DNA from: Burkholderiales bacterium
Lineage (GTDB): Bacteria; Pseudomonadota; Gammaproteobacteria; Burkholderiales; CAIKXV01
Length of the DNA: 9,419 bases
Assembly (NCBI GenBank): GCA_014379045.1
Contig: JACMMK010000470.1
Span: 1-9,419, forward strand
Direction of reading: 5' to 3'
Shown: positions 1 to 6,012 of the stretch, piece after piece
Layout of the letters: each line of letters begins with the position of its first letter
How positions within the stretch are numbered: position 1 is the stretch's first letter
Program-made: the position numbers and the translations under genes
The notes under the pieces: generated by a model
Told to the model about the DNA's origin: nothing
The model's input: the letters and a program-made list of their open reading frames with translations, nothing else
Databases searched by the model: none

Positions 1-242
1 CGGTTGTCGGCGACCAGCGGCTGGCCGAGCGCGTCCCCGTAACCCTGTGCGACGATGCGCGCGACGATGTCGGCCGGGCCCCCGGGCGAGGCCGGAATCA
101 ACAGCCGCACAGGCCGCGATGGAAAGGGCTGCGCCGTCGCGTCATGCGCGAACAATGCTGCGTTTGCCAATGCAATGGCCAGTACCGTCGTCGATGCGCC
201 GACCGTCCTGGCCGCGGCGTTCGCCGTCGTGCCGATTGTCAT
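1..242 (-). CDS. Bug/TctC-family tripartite tricarboxylate transporter receptor (N-terminal part, runs off window)
   Basis: Translating the minus strand from 242 gives an open frame to the window edge with no stop, about 80 codons. It has an export signal (a hydrophobic stretch TVLAIALANAALF, then a probable cleavage site around DATA/QPF). This is followed by the classic start of a mature Bug receptor: PSRPVRLLIPASPGG, PADIVARIV, then LGQPLVADNR. Bug/TctC proteins are periplasmic solute-binding proteins that capture small organic acids or related molecules; the GGxxD segment forms part of the ligand pocket. The start is a choice between two in-frame ATGs, at 248 and 242, behind a GGAGG (256-252). 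The first is only 3 nt from it and the second 9 nt, so I prefer 242. The gene is divergent from the oxidoreductase at 405. The C-terminal three quarters are outside the window, so ligand and integrity cannot be judged. Family call is secure. Confidence 0.9.
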   Translation of the reverse strand, partial: MTIGTTANAAARTVGASTTVLAIALANAALFAHDATAQPFPSRPVRLLIPASPGGPADIVARIVAQGYGDALGQPLVADN

Positions 243-330
243 GGTCATGCTCCTCCCTGGACGCCGGATGGTGGGCCCGGCAGCGAGCGTGGTCAACCCG
301 CGGCCGAGGTCGATCGAGCGCCGTAGGACC

Positions 331-357
331 TTCACCCGGCGACGTTCGCCGGGTGAA
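331..357. promoter_or_regulatory. Perfect 27-bp inverted repeat, candidate operator in the divergent spacer
   Basis: TTCACCCGGCGA (331-342), a 3-nt centre CGT, then TCGCCGGGTGAA (346-357): the 12-bp arms are exact reverse complements. It lies in the spacer between the leftward receptor gene and the rightward oxidoreductase, so it is not placed as a transcription terminator. Its right arm abuts the -35 region of the TATGAT promoter candidate for the oxidoreductase. A dimeric transcription factor site is the simplest reading. A structured leader RNA for the leftward gene is the alternative. No regulator gene is visible in the window, so the cognate protein is unknown. Confidence 0.6.
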
Positions 358-374
358 AGGATCACCGCTATGAT
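345..374 (+). promoter_or_regulatory. Candidate sigma70-type promoter for the oxidoreductase-receptor operon
   Basis: A near-consensus -10 hexamer TATGAT lies at 369-374. The best -35 at acceptable spacing is the poor TTCGCC (345-350, 18 nt away), inside the right arm of the inverted repeat. Transcription would begin near 381, leaving a short leader that contains the ribosome binding site at 393-399. A strong -10 with a weak -35 overlapped by a palindrome fits a regulated, possibly activator-dependent promoter. This is inference from sequence and spacing only. Confidence 0.45.
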
Positions 375-392
375 CACGACAACGAAAAAGAG

Positions 393-399
393 AAGGAGG
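393..399 (+). promoter_or_regulatory. Strong ribosome binding site deciding a TTG start
   Basis: AAGGAGG, a full Shine-Dalgarno match, ends 5 nt before the TTG at 405. No ATG or GTG lies closer in the correct frame, and the Rossmann strand of the enzyme begins only a few codons later. The site therefore fixes TTG as the initiation codon. Confidence 0.8.
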
Positions 400-404
400 C
401 GCCG

Positions 405-1487
405 TTGAGTTCCAGACCCCTGGGCATCGCCGTGGTCGGTGCCGGCAGGATCGGCACGCTGCGCGCGCGTCTCGCCGCGAAGCACCCCTCGGTCGGCTTT
501 CTCGCGATCTCTGACCTCGATCCGACACGCGCCGAAGCGCTGGCGAAGACCACCGAGGCCGATCTGTCGAGCGGCAGCAACACCGAGGTGATCGAACGTC
601 CGGAAGTGACCGCGGTCATCGTGTCGACGCCCGAAGGGGAGCATGTCGCGCCGATCGTGCGCGCGCTGGAACTCGGCAAGCCGGTGCTGGTCGAAAAACC
701 CATCGCGCTCGAACTCGGCGACGCGCAACGCATCGTCGACGCGCTGCGTGCGAACGGCGGCGACCTGCGCATCGGCTACAGCCGGCGCTTCAAGGAGTGT
801 TTCCTGCGCGCCAAGGAGCAGATGCTGCACGCCCGGCTCGGCACCGTCGTCGGGGGTCTCGCGCGCGTCTACAACTCGCGCGCGCAGGCGTTCTCGATCC
901 TGAAGCGCGACCCGCACGCGACGCCGGTGCTCGACGTGCTCACCTACTACGTCGATCTGATGTGCTGGTTCCTCGAGGGCAATCGTCCGGTCGAGGTGGT
1001 CGCGCGCGGCCAGACCGGCATCTTCAAGGCCGCCGGCTACAGCGCACACGATGTGACCTGGGCGATCGTCACCTTCGCCGACGGCGCGGTGGTCAGCTTC
1101 GGGGTCAGTTACGCGTTGCCGGCGCAGTATCCGACGCTCGGCCAATCGGATCGTGTCGAGCTGCTCGGCACCGAGGGCACGATGATCATCGACGACGATC
1201 ACATGGATCACCTGATCTATTCCGAGAAGGGCATCCCGCACGCGTACGTGCCCGATCATGGCGTCCCGTTCGCATTCCTGGGCAGCAACACCGCCGGGGA
1301 TTGGGCACTCGGCGACTTCTGGGGGCCGCTCGCGAACGAGACGCGCAGCTGGCTCGACTCGCTGGTGACCGGCAGCACGACCGCGCACTGCACGCCGGGC
1401 GCCGCGCTGATGAATCTCGAAACAACGATCGCGATGGAACGCTCGGCGCGCAGCGGGCAGGCGATCCGGTTGCCGCTCGAATGCTGA
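405..1487 (+). CDS. Gfo/Idh/MocA-family NAD(P)-dependent oxidoreductase, substituted catalytic His
   Basis: A 360-residue cytoplasmic dehydrogenase of the glucose-fructose oxidoreductase / inositol dehydrogenase fold. The N-terminal Rossmann domain opens with IAVVGAGRIG (8-17) and contains the family EKP motif (Glu97-Lys98-Pro99), whose Lys is normally catalytic. GYSRRF (124-129) resembles the GFxRRF segment of inositol dehydrogenases. The C-terminal alpha/beta domain follows, with VELLGTEGTM (251-260) typical of the family. In relatives such as inositol 2-dehydrogenase the active site is Lys, Asp and, four residues later, His. Here Asp177 is present but the His position is Tyr181 (segment LDVLTYYVDLMCW), so the catalytic triad is altered. 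Start: TTG behind a perfect AAGGAGG. It shares 7 nt with the downstream receptor gene, implying co-translation and a shared substrate theme, probably a sugar, polyol or hydroxy-acid. The exact substrate cannot be read from sequence. Confidence 0.93.
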   Translation: MSSRPLGIAVVGAGRIGTLRARLAAKHPSVGFLAISDLDPTRAEALAKTTEADLSSGSNTEVIERPEVTAVIVSTPEGEHVAPIVRALELGKPVLVEKPIALELGDAQRIVDALRANGGDLRIGYSRRFKECFLRAKEQMLHARLGTVVGGLARVYNSRAQAFSILKRDPHATPVLDVLTYYVDLMCWFLEGNRPVEVVARGQTGIFKAAGYSAHDVTWAIVTFADGAVVSFGVSYALPAQYPTLGQSDRVELLGTEGTMIIDDDHMDHLIYSEKGIPHAYVPDHGVPFAFLGSNTAGDWALGDFWGPLANETRSWLDSLVTGSTTAHCTPGAALMNLETTIAMERSARSGQAIRLPLEC

Positions 1488-2470
1488 GCCCCGCGGTGAA
1501 ACACGCGGGGGCGGGCGCGCTGTTGCTCGCGCTATGGTTCTACCCGGGGCTCGCGCAGGCGCAGGCCTACCCATCGCGTCCGATCCGTCTGATCTCGCCG
1601 AACCCGCCGGGCGGCGCGAACGACCTGATCGCGCGCATCGTGGTCACGCGCCTGGCCGAGGTGCTGCAGACGCCGATGGTGATCGACAATCGCGGCGGCG
1701 CCGGGGGCACGATCGGGGGCGAGATCGCTGCGCGCGCCGTGCCCGATGGGTACACGCTGCTCGCGGGGTCGATTTCCACGCACTCGTTCTCGCCGGTGAT
1801 CCAGCCACGACTCGGCTACGACCCGATCCGCGACTTCACGCCGATCTCGCTGTTCGCGGTCGCGCAGAACCTGCTGGTCGTCCACCCTGCGCTGCCGGTG
1901 ACGAACGTACGCGATCTGATCGCGTTCGCCCGCGCCAAACCCGGTACGATCAACTACGCCTCGGGCGGCAGCGGGTCGACCAGTCATTTCGCGGTCGCGT
2001 TGTTCGCGAGCGTCGCCGGCATCGCGTCGACGACGGTTCACGTTCCCTACAAGGGCGGGGCACCGGCGGTCGCGGCGACGGTAGGCAACGAAACGCAGTT
2101 CTATCTCGGCCCGATGGCGGGAAGCATCGCGCAGGTGAAGGCCGGCAAGTTGCGTGCGCTCGCCGTCGGCGGCGCTGCGCGTTCTGCGATTCTGCCGGAT
2201 GTACCGACGGTGCGAGAGGCCGGCTTGCCCGGCTACGAAGCCTCGGGATGGTTCGGATTGCTCGGCCCGGCAGGGCTGCCACGCGTGATCGTGCAACGCT
2301 TGAACAAGGCGGTCCACGACACCGTCGGCGCAACCGAGGTCCAACGCCAATTGCTCGAGGTCGGTGCCGAGGGCTCGGCGAGCACACCTGAGAATTTCGC
2401 GCGTTTCATCGCCGACCAGCTGTCGACCACGCGCCGCCTGGTCAAGCAGCTCGATCTGCGCTTCGACTGA
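1481..2470 (+). CDS. Bug/TctC-family tripartite tricarboxylate transporter substrate-binding receptor
   Basis: A 329-residue exported binding protein, the normal length for the family. Residues 1-27 are a Sec signal peptide (hydrophobic GALLLALWFYPG, probable cleavage after AQA). The mature protein begins YPSRPIRLISPNPPGG, followed by Asp48 in GGANDLIAR, the pocket Asp of Bug proteins. The family landmarks IDNRGGAGG (68-76), AVPDGYTLL (86-94), YDPIRDFTPIS (113-123), VPYKGG (188-193) and LPDVPTVREAGLPGY (238-252) all follow. It would capture a small organic anion in the periplasm for a TctAB-type carrier, or act as an orphan receptor. The ATG at 1481 overlaps the oxidoreductase stop as ATGCTGA, and no good Shine-Dalgarno precedes it, so translation is probably coupled. 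An in-frame GTG at 1496 is a less likely start. A second, divergent receptor of the same family begins at 242. Confidence 0.95.
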   Translation: MLSPAVKHAGAGALLLALWFYPGLAQAQAYPSRPIRLISPNPPGGANDLIARIVVTRLAEVLQTPMVIDNRGGAGGTIGGEIAARAVPDGYTLLAGSISTHSFSPVIQPRLGYDPIRDFTPISLFAVAQNLLVVHPALPVTNVRDLIAFARAKPGTINYASGGSGSTSHFAVALFASVAGIASTTVHVPYKGGAPAVAATVGNETQFYLGPMAGSIAQVKAGKLRALAVGGAARSAILPDVPTVREAGLPGYEASGWFGLLGPAGLPRVIVQRLNKAVHDTVGATEVQRQLLEVGAEGSASTPENFARFIADQLSTTRRLVKQLDLRFD

Positions 2471-2486
2471 TCGCGGTCAGGCCCTT

Positions 2487-2527
2487 GAGAAAAGAGGAAG
2501 GGTGCCGCGTCGCGCGGTACACCTTCC
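2487..2527 (-). terminator. Probable intrinsic terminator of rpoH
   Basis: Read on the minus strand, a hairpin GGAAGGTGTACCGCG / CGA loop / CGCGGCACCCTTCC (2527-2496) is followed directly by the T-rich tail TCTTTTCTC (2495-2487). The stem is GC-rich with a small internal mismatch or bulge near its middle. It lies about 30 nt beyond the rpoH stop codon. On the plus strand no T-run follows, so it serves rpoH rather than the convergent receptor gene, though the stem could slow both. Confidence 0.7.
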
Positions 2528-2551
2528 CCTTCAGACCTTCAGACCTTCAGA
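2528..2551. repeat. Three tandem copies of an 8-bp unit
   Basis: CCTTCAGA occurs three times head to tail (2528-2535, 2536-2543, 2544-2551), reading TCTGAAGG on the rpoH-sense strand. It occupies the space between the rpoH stop codon and the terminator hairpin. The hairpin arm just before it also contains CCTTC, so the array may have grown from that arm by slippage. It is non-coding. Confidence 0.85.
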
Positions 2552-2554
2552 CGA

Positions 2555-3439
<885 letters not shown>

Positions 3440-3480
3440 GATTTCGCAACTCCTTCGAGCGAGATGACCATACGCTGATG

Positions 3481-3510
3481 ATTTTAGCACTGGTCAATCG
3501 AGAGTGCCAA
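3481..3510 (-). promoter_or_regulatory. Candidate sigma70-type promoter of rpoH
   Basis: On the minus strand TTGGCA (3510-3505) and TAAAAT (3486-3481) are separated by 18 nt, a good housekeeping-type promoter. Transcription would start near 3474, giving a leader of about 35 nt that includes the AAGGAG ribosome binding site. The two hexamers coincide with the two halves of the CIRCE palindrome, so repressor binding would cover the whole promoter. Confidence 0.6.
3484..3510. promoter_or_regulatory. CIRCE element (HrcA operator) on the rpoH promoter
   Basis: The plus strand reads TTAGCACTG (3484-3492), nine intervening bases, then GAGTGCCAA (3502-3510). The CIRCE consensus is TTAGCACTC-N9-GAGTGCTAA: 16 of 18 conserved positions match and the 9-nt spacing is exact. 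CIRCE is bound by HrcA, the repressor of groESL and related heat-shock genes, whose activity depends on GroEL. Placement over the rpoH promoter implies that HrcA represses rpoH, linking the two heat-shock circuits. The hrcA gene is not in this window. Confidence 0.85.
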
Positions 3511-3538
3511 TCCTAGGACATAAACCCGACTAAATCAA
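3510..3538 (-). promoter_or_regulatory. Possible second, upstream rpoH promoter
   Basis: On the minus strand TTGATT (3538-3533), a 17-nt spacer and TAGGAT (3515-3510) form a moderate sigma70-like pair. Transcription from it would begin near 3503, inside the CIRCE, and would also be blocked by a bound repressor. It overlaps a small hairpin (3543-3525). The evidence is hexamer similarity only. Confidence 0.3.
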
Positions 3539-3543
3539 TCGGG
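3520..3543 (-). terminator. Weak hairpin with short T tail, possible terminator after the DUF1643 gene
   Basis: On the minus strand CCCGATT / GATTT / AGTCGGG (3543-3525) forms a 7-bp stem with one G-T pair, followed by TTTAT (3524-3520). It lies about 75 nt beyond the stop of the DUF1643 gene and just upstream of the main rpoH promoter. It could partly insulate rpoH from readthrough of the ftsYEX block. The stem is short and the tail interrupted, so this is tentative. Confidence 0.3.
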
Positions 3544-3616
3544 ATTGGACTGTCCGCGCATTGTGCCGCTGGATCAATGAGTTGTAAGTTAACCGCGGAT
3601 TTGAGACGCGTGCGCC

Positions 3617-4159
3617 TCAGCGCCACCGCATGGGTTGTCGATCGTGCGAGACGAAGTGCGGATGCTCCGGGTGCCCCGATTCGGTCTGCGCCAGCATATA
3701 CAGCGGGATCGCGGCCTTTTCCAGCATCGCCTGGACCGCGCGCCCCCGTCCGAGCAGCAATCCATGCTTACCCCAGGCGCAGATCACCTTGCTCGACGAC
3801 TCGGCCACATGCATCAGCACCACGTCGTTGGCCGGCCCGACCGGGTCGGAGGTACGCTCGAGATCGTCCCAGGCGGCGGCGCGGTACGCGAACAGGTTGA
3901 CCACGTCGAATCCGCCGCAGTCGGCGCTCGCGGCGAACTTGGCGAGCCGAGCCATCGTGACGTCGGCGCCCGCCTCCTCCTGGGGGTTCGGACAGAGCAG
4001 GACGAAGCAGCAACTGGCGCGGTTGGAGTCCCAGCGCTGCCAGAACTGATAGCGGTAGTTGCTGTCGAGCGAATACAGCGCCCCGGCGCGGCGATTGCCG
4101 CGCCGCTTGAAACCTGTCAGCGGCAGTAGGTCGGGATGCTGCTTGGCCGGGACGTGCAT
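3617..4159 (-). CDS. DUF1643 domain-containing protein, function unknown
   Basis: A 180-residue soluble protein with no signal peptide or membrane segment. The family landmarks appear in order: YSLDSNYRYQFWQRWD (29-44), then VLLCPNPQEEAGADVTMARLA (53-73; the usual NPSTA..DDPT segment, here diverged to NPQEE..ADVT), GGFDVVNLFAYRA (82-94), DPVGPAND (105-112), VICAWGKHG (125-133) and SGHPEHPHFV (161-170), usually seen as SGxPxHPLYV. The biochemical role of DUF1643 is not established. The ATG at 4159 is the only plausible start before the conserved region but has no clear Shine-Dalgarno. The frame stays open further upstream only as a shadow of ftsX. It lies 125 nt downstream of ftsX in a spacer with no convincing promoter or terminator, and 177 nt upstream of rpoH. 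Family identity rests on recalled motifs and is good; function is unknown. Confidence 0.85.
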   Translation of the reverse strand: MHVPAKQHPDLLPLTGFKRRGNRRAGALYSLDSNYRYQFWQRWDSNRASCCFVLLCPNPQEEAGADVTMARLAKFAASADCGGFDVVNLFAYRAAAWDDLERTSDPVGPANDVVLMHVAESSSKVICAWGKHGLLLGRGRAVQAMLEKAAIPLYMLAQTESGHPEHPHFVSHDRQPMRWR

Positions 4160-4284
4160 GCGCAAAGGACGTGTAGACGCGGGATGAGATGGTATCGGCC
4201 CGCGCCGCCCGATCTTGACGGCGATTCTTCGGCGCGTGTCCGACCCGCTCCCGGGGCCCCGAACCGGCCCGAAAAGCGCGCGGC

Positions 4285-5205
4285 TCAGCGTGCGTCGAGC
4301 TGGGAATCGAGCCGCAACAGGTGCCGGGTGACCGCCAGCCAGGCCCCGAGCCAGCCGAGCAATGCGCTGAAGCCGATCACCGCCAGCGCGTCGCCGGCGG
4401 GAAGCGCGCGGGCGGCAAGCTCGGTGCCATAGAGAGCGGCGACACCCCGCAGTTGCTCGTTCACCCAAAACACGCAGACCCCGGCGAATGCGCAGGCGAG
4501 CGCACCCCCGGCGGCCCCCTGCACGACGCCCGCGTACAGGAATGGGCGACGGATGAAGCCGTGGGTGGCCCCGATCAGCCGCGATACTTCGATTTCTTCG
4601 CGGCGGTTGACGATCTGCAGACCGATCGTATTGAAGGTGACCGCCAGGAGGGCCGCCGCGAGCACGGTGCCGAGTCCGAGCGCGAGCGACCGCGCCAGGT
4701 CGAGGCCCGCGTCGAGTCGCGCCGCCCACGCTGAATCGAGCTGGGCCAGGGCGACTTTCGGCCACGCCGAGGCTTCGCTGCGCAACGCTTCGATATCGCC
4801 GGGCCTCAGGCTGGCCGCGCGCACCACGAACGCATCGGGCAGGGGATTCTTCGGCAGCGCGTCGACCAGATCGGCGATGTCGTGTCGCTGTTTGAGATCA
4901 CGCAGCGCCTCGTCGCGCGCGACGAAACGATGCCCGGCGACGCCCGCATGCGCGTCCAGACGGGTGGATATTGCCGCCGCCTCTTTCGCCGTCGCGTCGG
5001 CGGCCAGGTAGAGTGCGATGCGCGCGTCGGCGTCCGACTGGCCGGCGAGGCGGGCGAGGTTCTGTACGGTCAGGTACAACAGCAGCGGCAACGTGATCGC
5101 AACCCCGATCACTAGCGCCTGGAACGTGCGCGCGACTGGCGACGCCGCGATCTGCCGCCCGGTCAGTGTCAGCGCGCGTCGATGCTGGGCCAGCCAGGCA
5201 TTCAT
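4285..5205 (-). CDS. ftsX: Cell division protein FtsX (permease-like subunit of FtsEX)
   Basis: A 306-residue inner-membrane protein with the FtsX layout. A cytoplasmic N-terminus precedes TM1 (about 28-48), then a large periplasmic domain (about 50-172), TM2 (about 173-195), TM3 (about 222-247) and TM4 (about 271-292). After TM2 comes the hallmark FtsX stretch NTIGLQIVNRREEIEVSRL (192-210), then IGATHGFIRRPFLYAG (211-226), the region that couples to FtsE. FtsEX joins the divisome and, in E. coli, controls periplasmic peptidoglycan hydrolases through the FtsX periplasmic loop. The start ATG at 5205 lies 66 nt after the ftsE stop, with no alternative in-frame ATG, GTG or TTG between. That is a wider gap than the overlap or few-nucleotide spacing commonly seen for this pair. 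No Shine-Dalgarno is obvious. Length and topology are normal. Confidence 0.97.
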   Translation of the reverse strand: MNAWLAQHRRALTLTGRQIAASPVARTFQALVIGVAITLPLLLYLTVQNLARLAGQSDADARIALYLAADATAKEAAAISTRLDAHAGVAGHRFVARDEALRDLKQRHDIADLVDALPKNPLPDAFVVRAASLRPGDIEALRSEASAWPKVALAQLDSAWAARLDAGLDLARSLALGLGTVLAAALLAVTFNTIGLQIVNRREEIEVSRLIGATHGFIRRPFLYAGVVQGAAGGALACAFAGVCVFWVNEQLRGVAALYGTELAARALPAGDALAVIGFSALLGWLGAWLAVTRHLLRLDSQLDAR

Positions 5206-5271
5206 GCGCGCATCACGACGTCGAGCGTCACGAGTCCGGGCGTAACGGATCGGCGGGTCACGTGTCGGCAG

Positions 5272-5988
5272 TCACGATTCGACGCGCGCGCCGTCGAGGT
5301 CGACGTCGTCGCGAACGGGTTCACCGCGGCCCTCCGATTCCTGCCAGAGTGCGCCGCGCGCGAGCGCGATCACGCGCGGGCGCACCATCCGAAGCGACAC
5401 CAGATCGTGGGTCGATACCACCACGGTGACCCCCACCTGGTGGAACGAGCTGAGGATCCCGACGATCTCCTGCGCATAATCCAGGTCGAGGTTGGCCGTC
5501 GGCTCGTCGGCCAGCAACAACGACGGACGATGGACGATCGCACGCGCGATGCACAGTCGCTGCTGTTCGCCGCCCGACAGCGTGATCGGCAGCGCACGCT
5601 CGCGCCCGAGCAGACCTACCTTGTCGAGCGCCGCGCGCACCCGCTTGGCGCCGTCGCGAGGCGGAAAACCGGTGATATCCAGTGGCAGGCGCACGTTGTC
5701 GAAAACGCTGCGGTCGTAGAGCAGCTTGTGATCCTGGAAAATCAACCCGATCTTCCTGCGCAGGAACGGCAGCGCACGGCGCGCGCCGGCGATGTCCTGT
5801 CCGTTGACGCGCACGGTGCCGGTGGTCGCCATCTCGATTCCTGCCATCAGCTTGAGCAGCGTGCTCTTGCCGGCGCCGGAGTGCCCGGTGATCACCGCGA
5901 ATTCGCCGGTATCGATGGCAAGCGTGACCGACTTCAACGCGTCGAAGCCGTTCGGATAGCGTTTGCCGACCCGTTCGAGCGCGATCAT
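5272..5988 (-). CDS. ftsE: Cell division ATP-binding protein FtsE
   Basis: A 238-residue ABC ATPase with every nucleotide-binding element intact. Walker A is GHSGAGKST (35-43), Q-loop IFQDHKLL (83-90, Gln85), signature LSGGEQQR (137-144), Walker B LLLADEP (157-163, Glu162 catalytic) and H-loop STHD (192-195, His194). The DHKLL sequence after the Q-loop Gln is characteristic of FtsE. It hydrolyses ATP on the cytoplasmic face of the FtsEX complex to drive conformational change in FtsX. The C-terminal tail after about residue 215 is acidic and variable. The gene starts 24 nt after the ftsY stop and has no strong ribosome binding site, which suits expression within a ftsY-ftsE-ftsX transcript. 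Confidence 0.98.
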   Translation of the reverse strand: MIALERVGKRYPNGFDALKSVTLAIDTGEFAVITGHSGAGKSTLLKLMAGIEMATTGTVRVNGQDIAGARRALPFLRRKIGLIFQDHKLLYDRSVFDNVRLPLDITGFPPRDGAKRVRAALDKVGLLGRERALPITLSGGEQQRLCIARAIVHRPSLLLADEPTANLDLDYAQEIVGILSSFHQVGVTVVVSTHDLVSLRMVRPRVIALARGALWQESEGRGEPVRDDVDLDGARVES

Positions 5989-6012
5989 CGGTCGTCGCGC
6001 CGCGGTCCCACG

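Noticed and set aside
268..296. TTGACC (296-291) as a -35 for the leftward receptor gene
   Set aside because: The only hexamer at 17 nt is CACCAT, a poor -10, and the resulting leader would be barely long enough to include the ribosome binding site. Not supported strongly enough to list.
55..408. Small plus-strand frames at 47-408
   Set aside because: They run antisense through the signal peptide and N-terminus of the leftward Bug receptor and through the promoter/operator spacer. The translations are Arg-rich without any domain.
1532..2391. Long frames on both strands (272 and 285 codons) overlapping the second Bug receptor
   Set aside because: The receptor frame contains all family motifs in order; these alternatives are Arg/Asp-rich with none.
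3440..3490. A 17-residue N-terminal extension of RpoH from GTG 3490
   Set aside because: It would start inside the CIRCE/-10 region, upstream of the expected transcript start. The ATG at 3439 has a good AAGGAG site.
3617..4765. A 382-codon version of the DUF1643 gene extending into ftsX
   Set aside because: The added N-terminal 200 residues are Arg/Gly/Pro-rich and antiphase to ftsX on the same strand. Recognisable homology begins only after the ATG at 4159.
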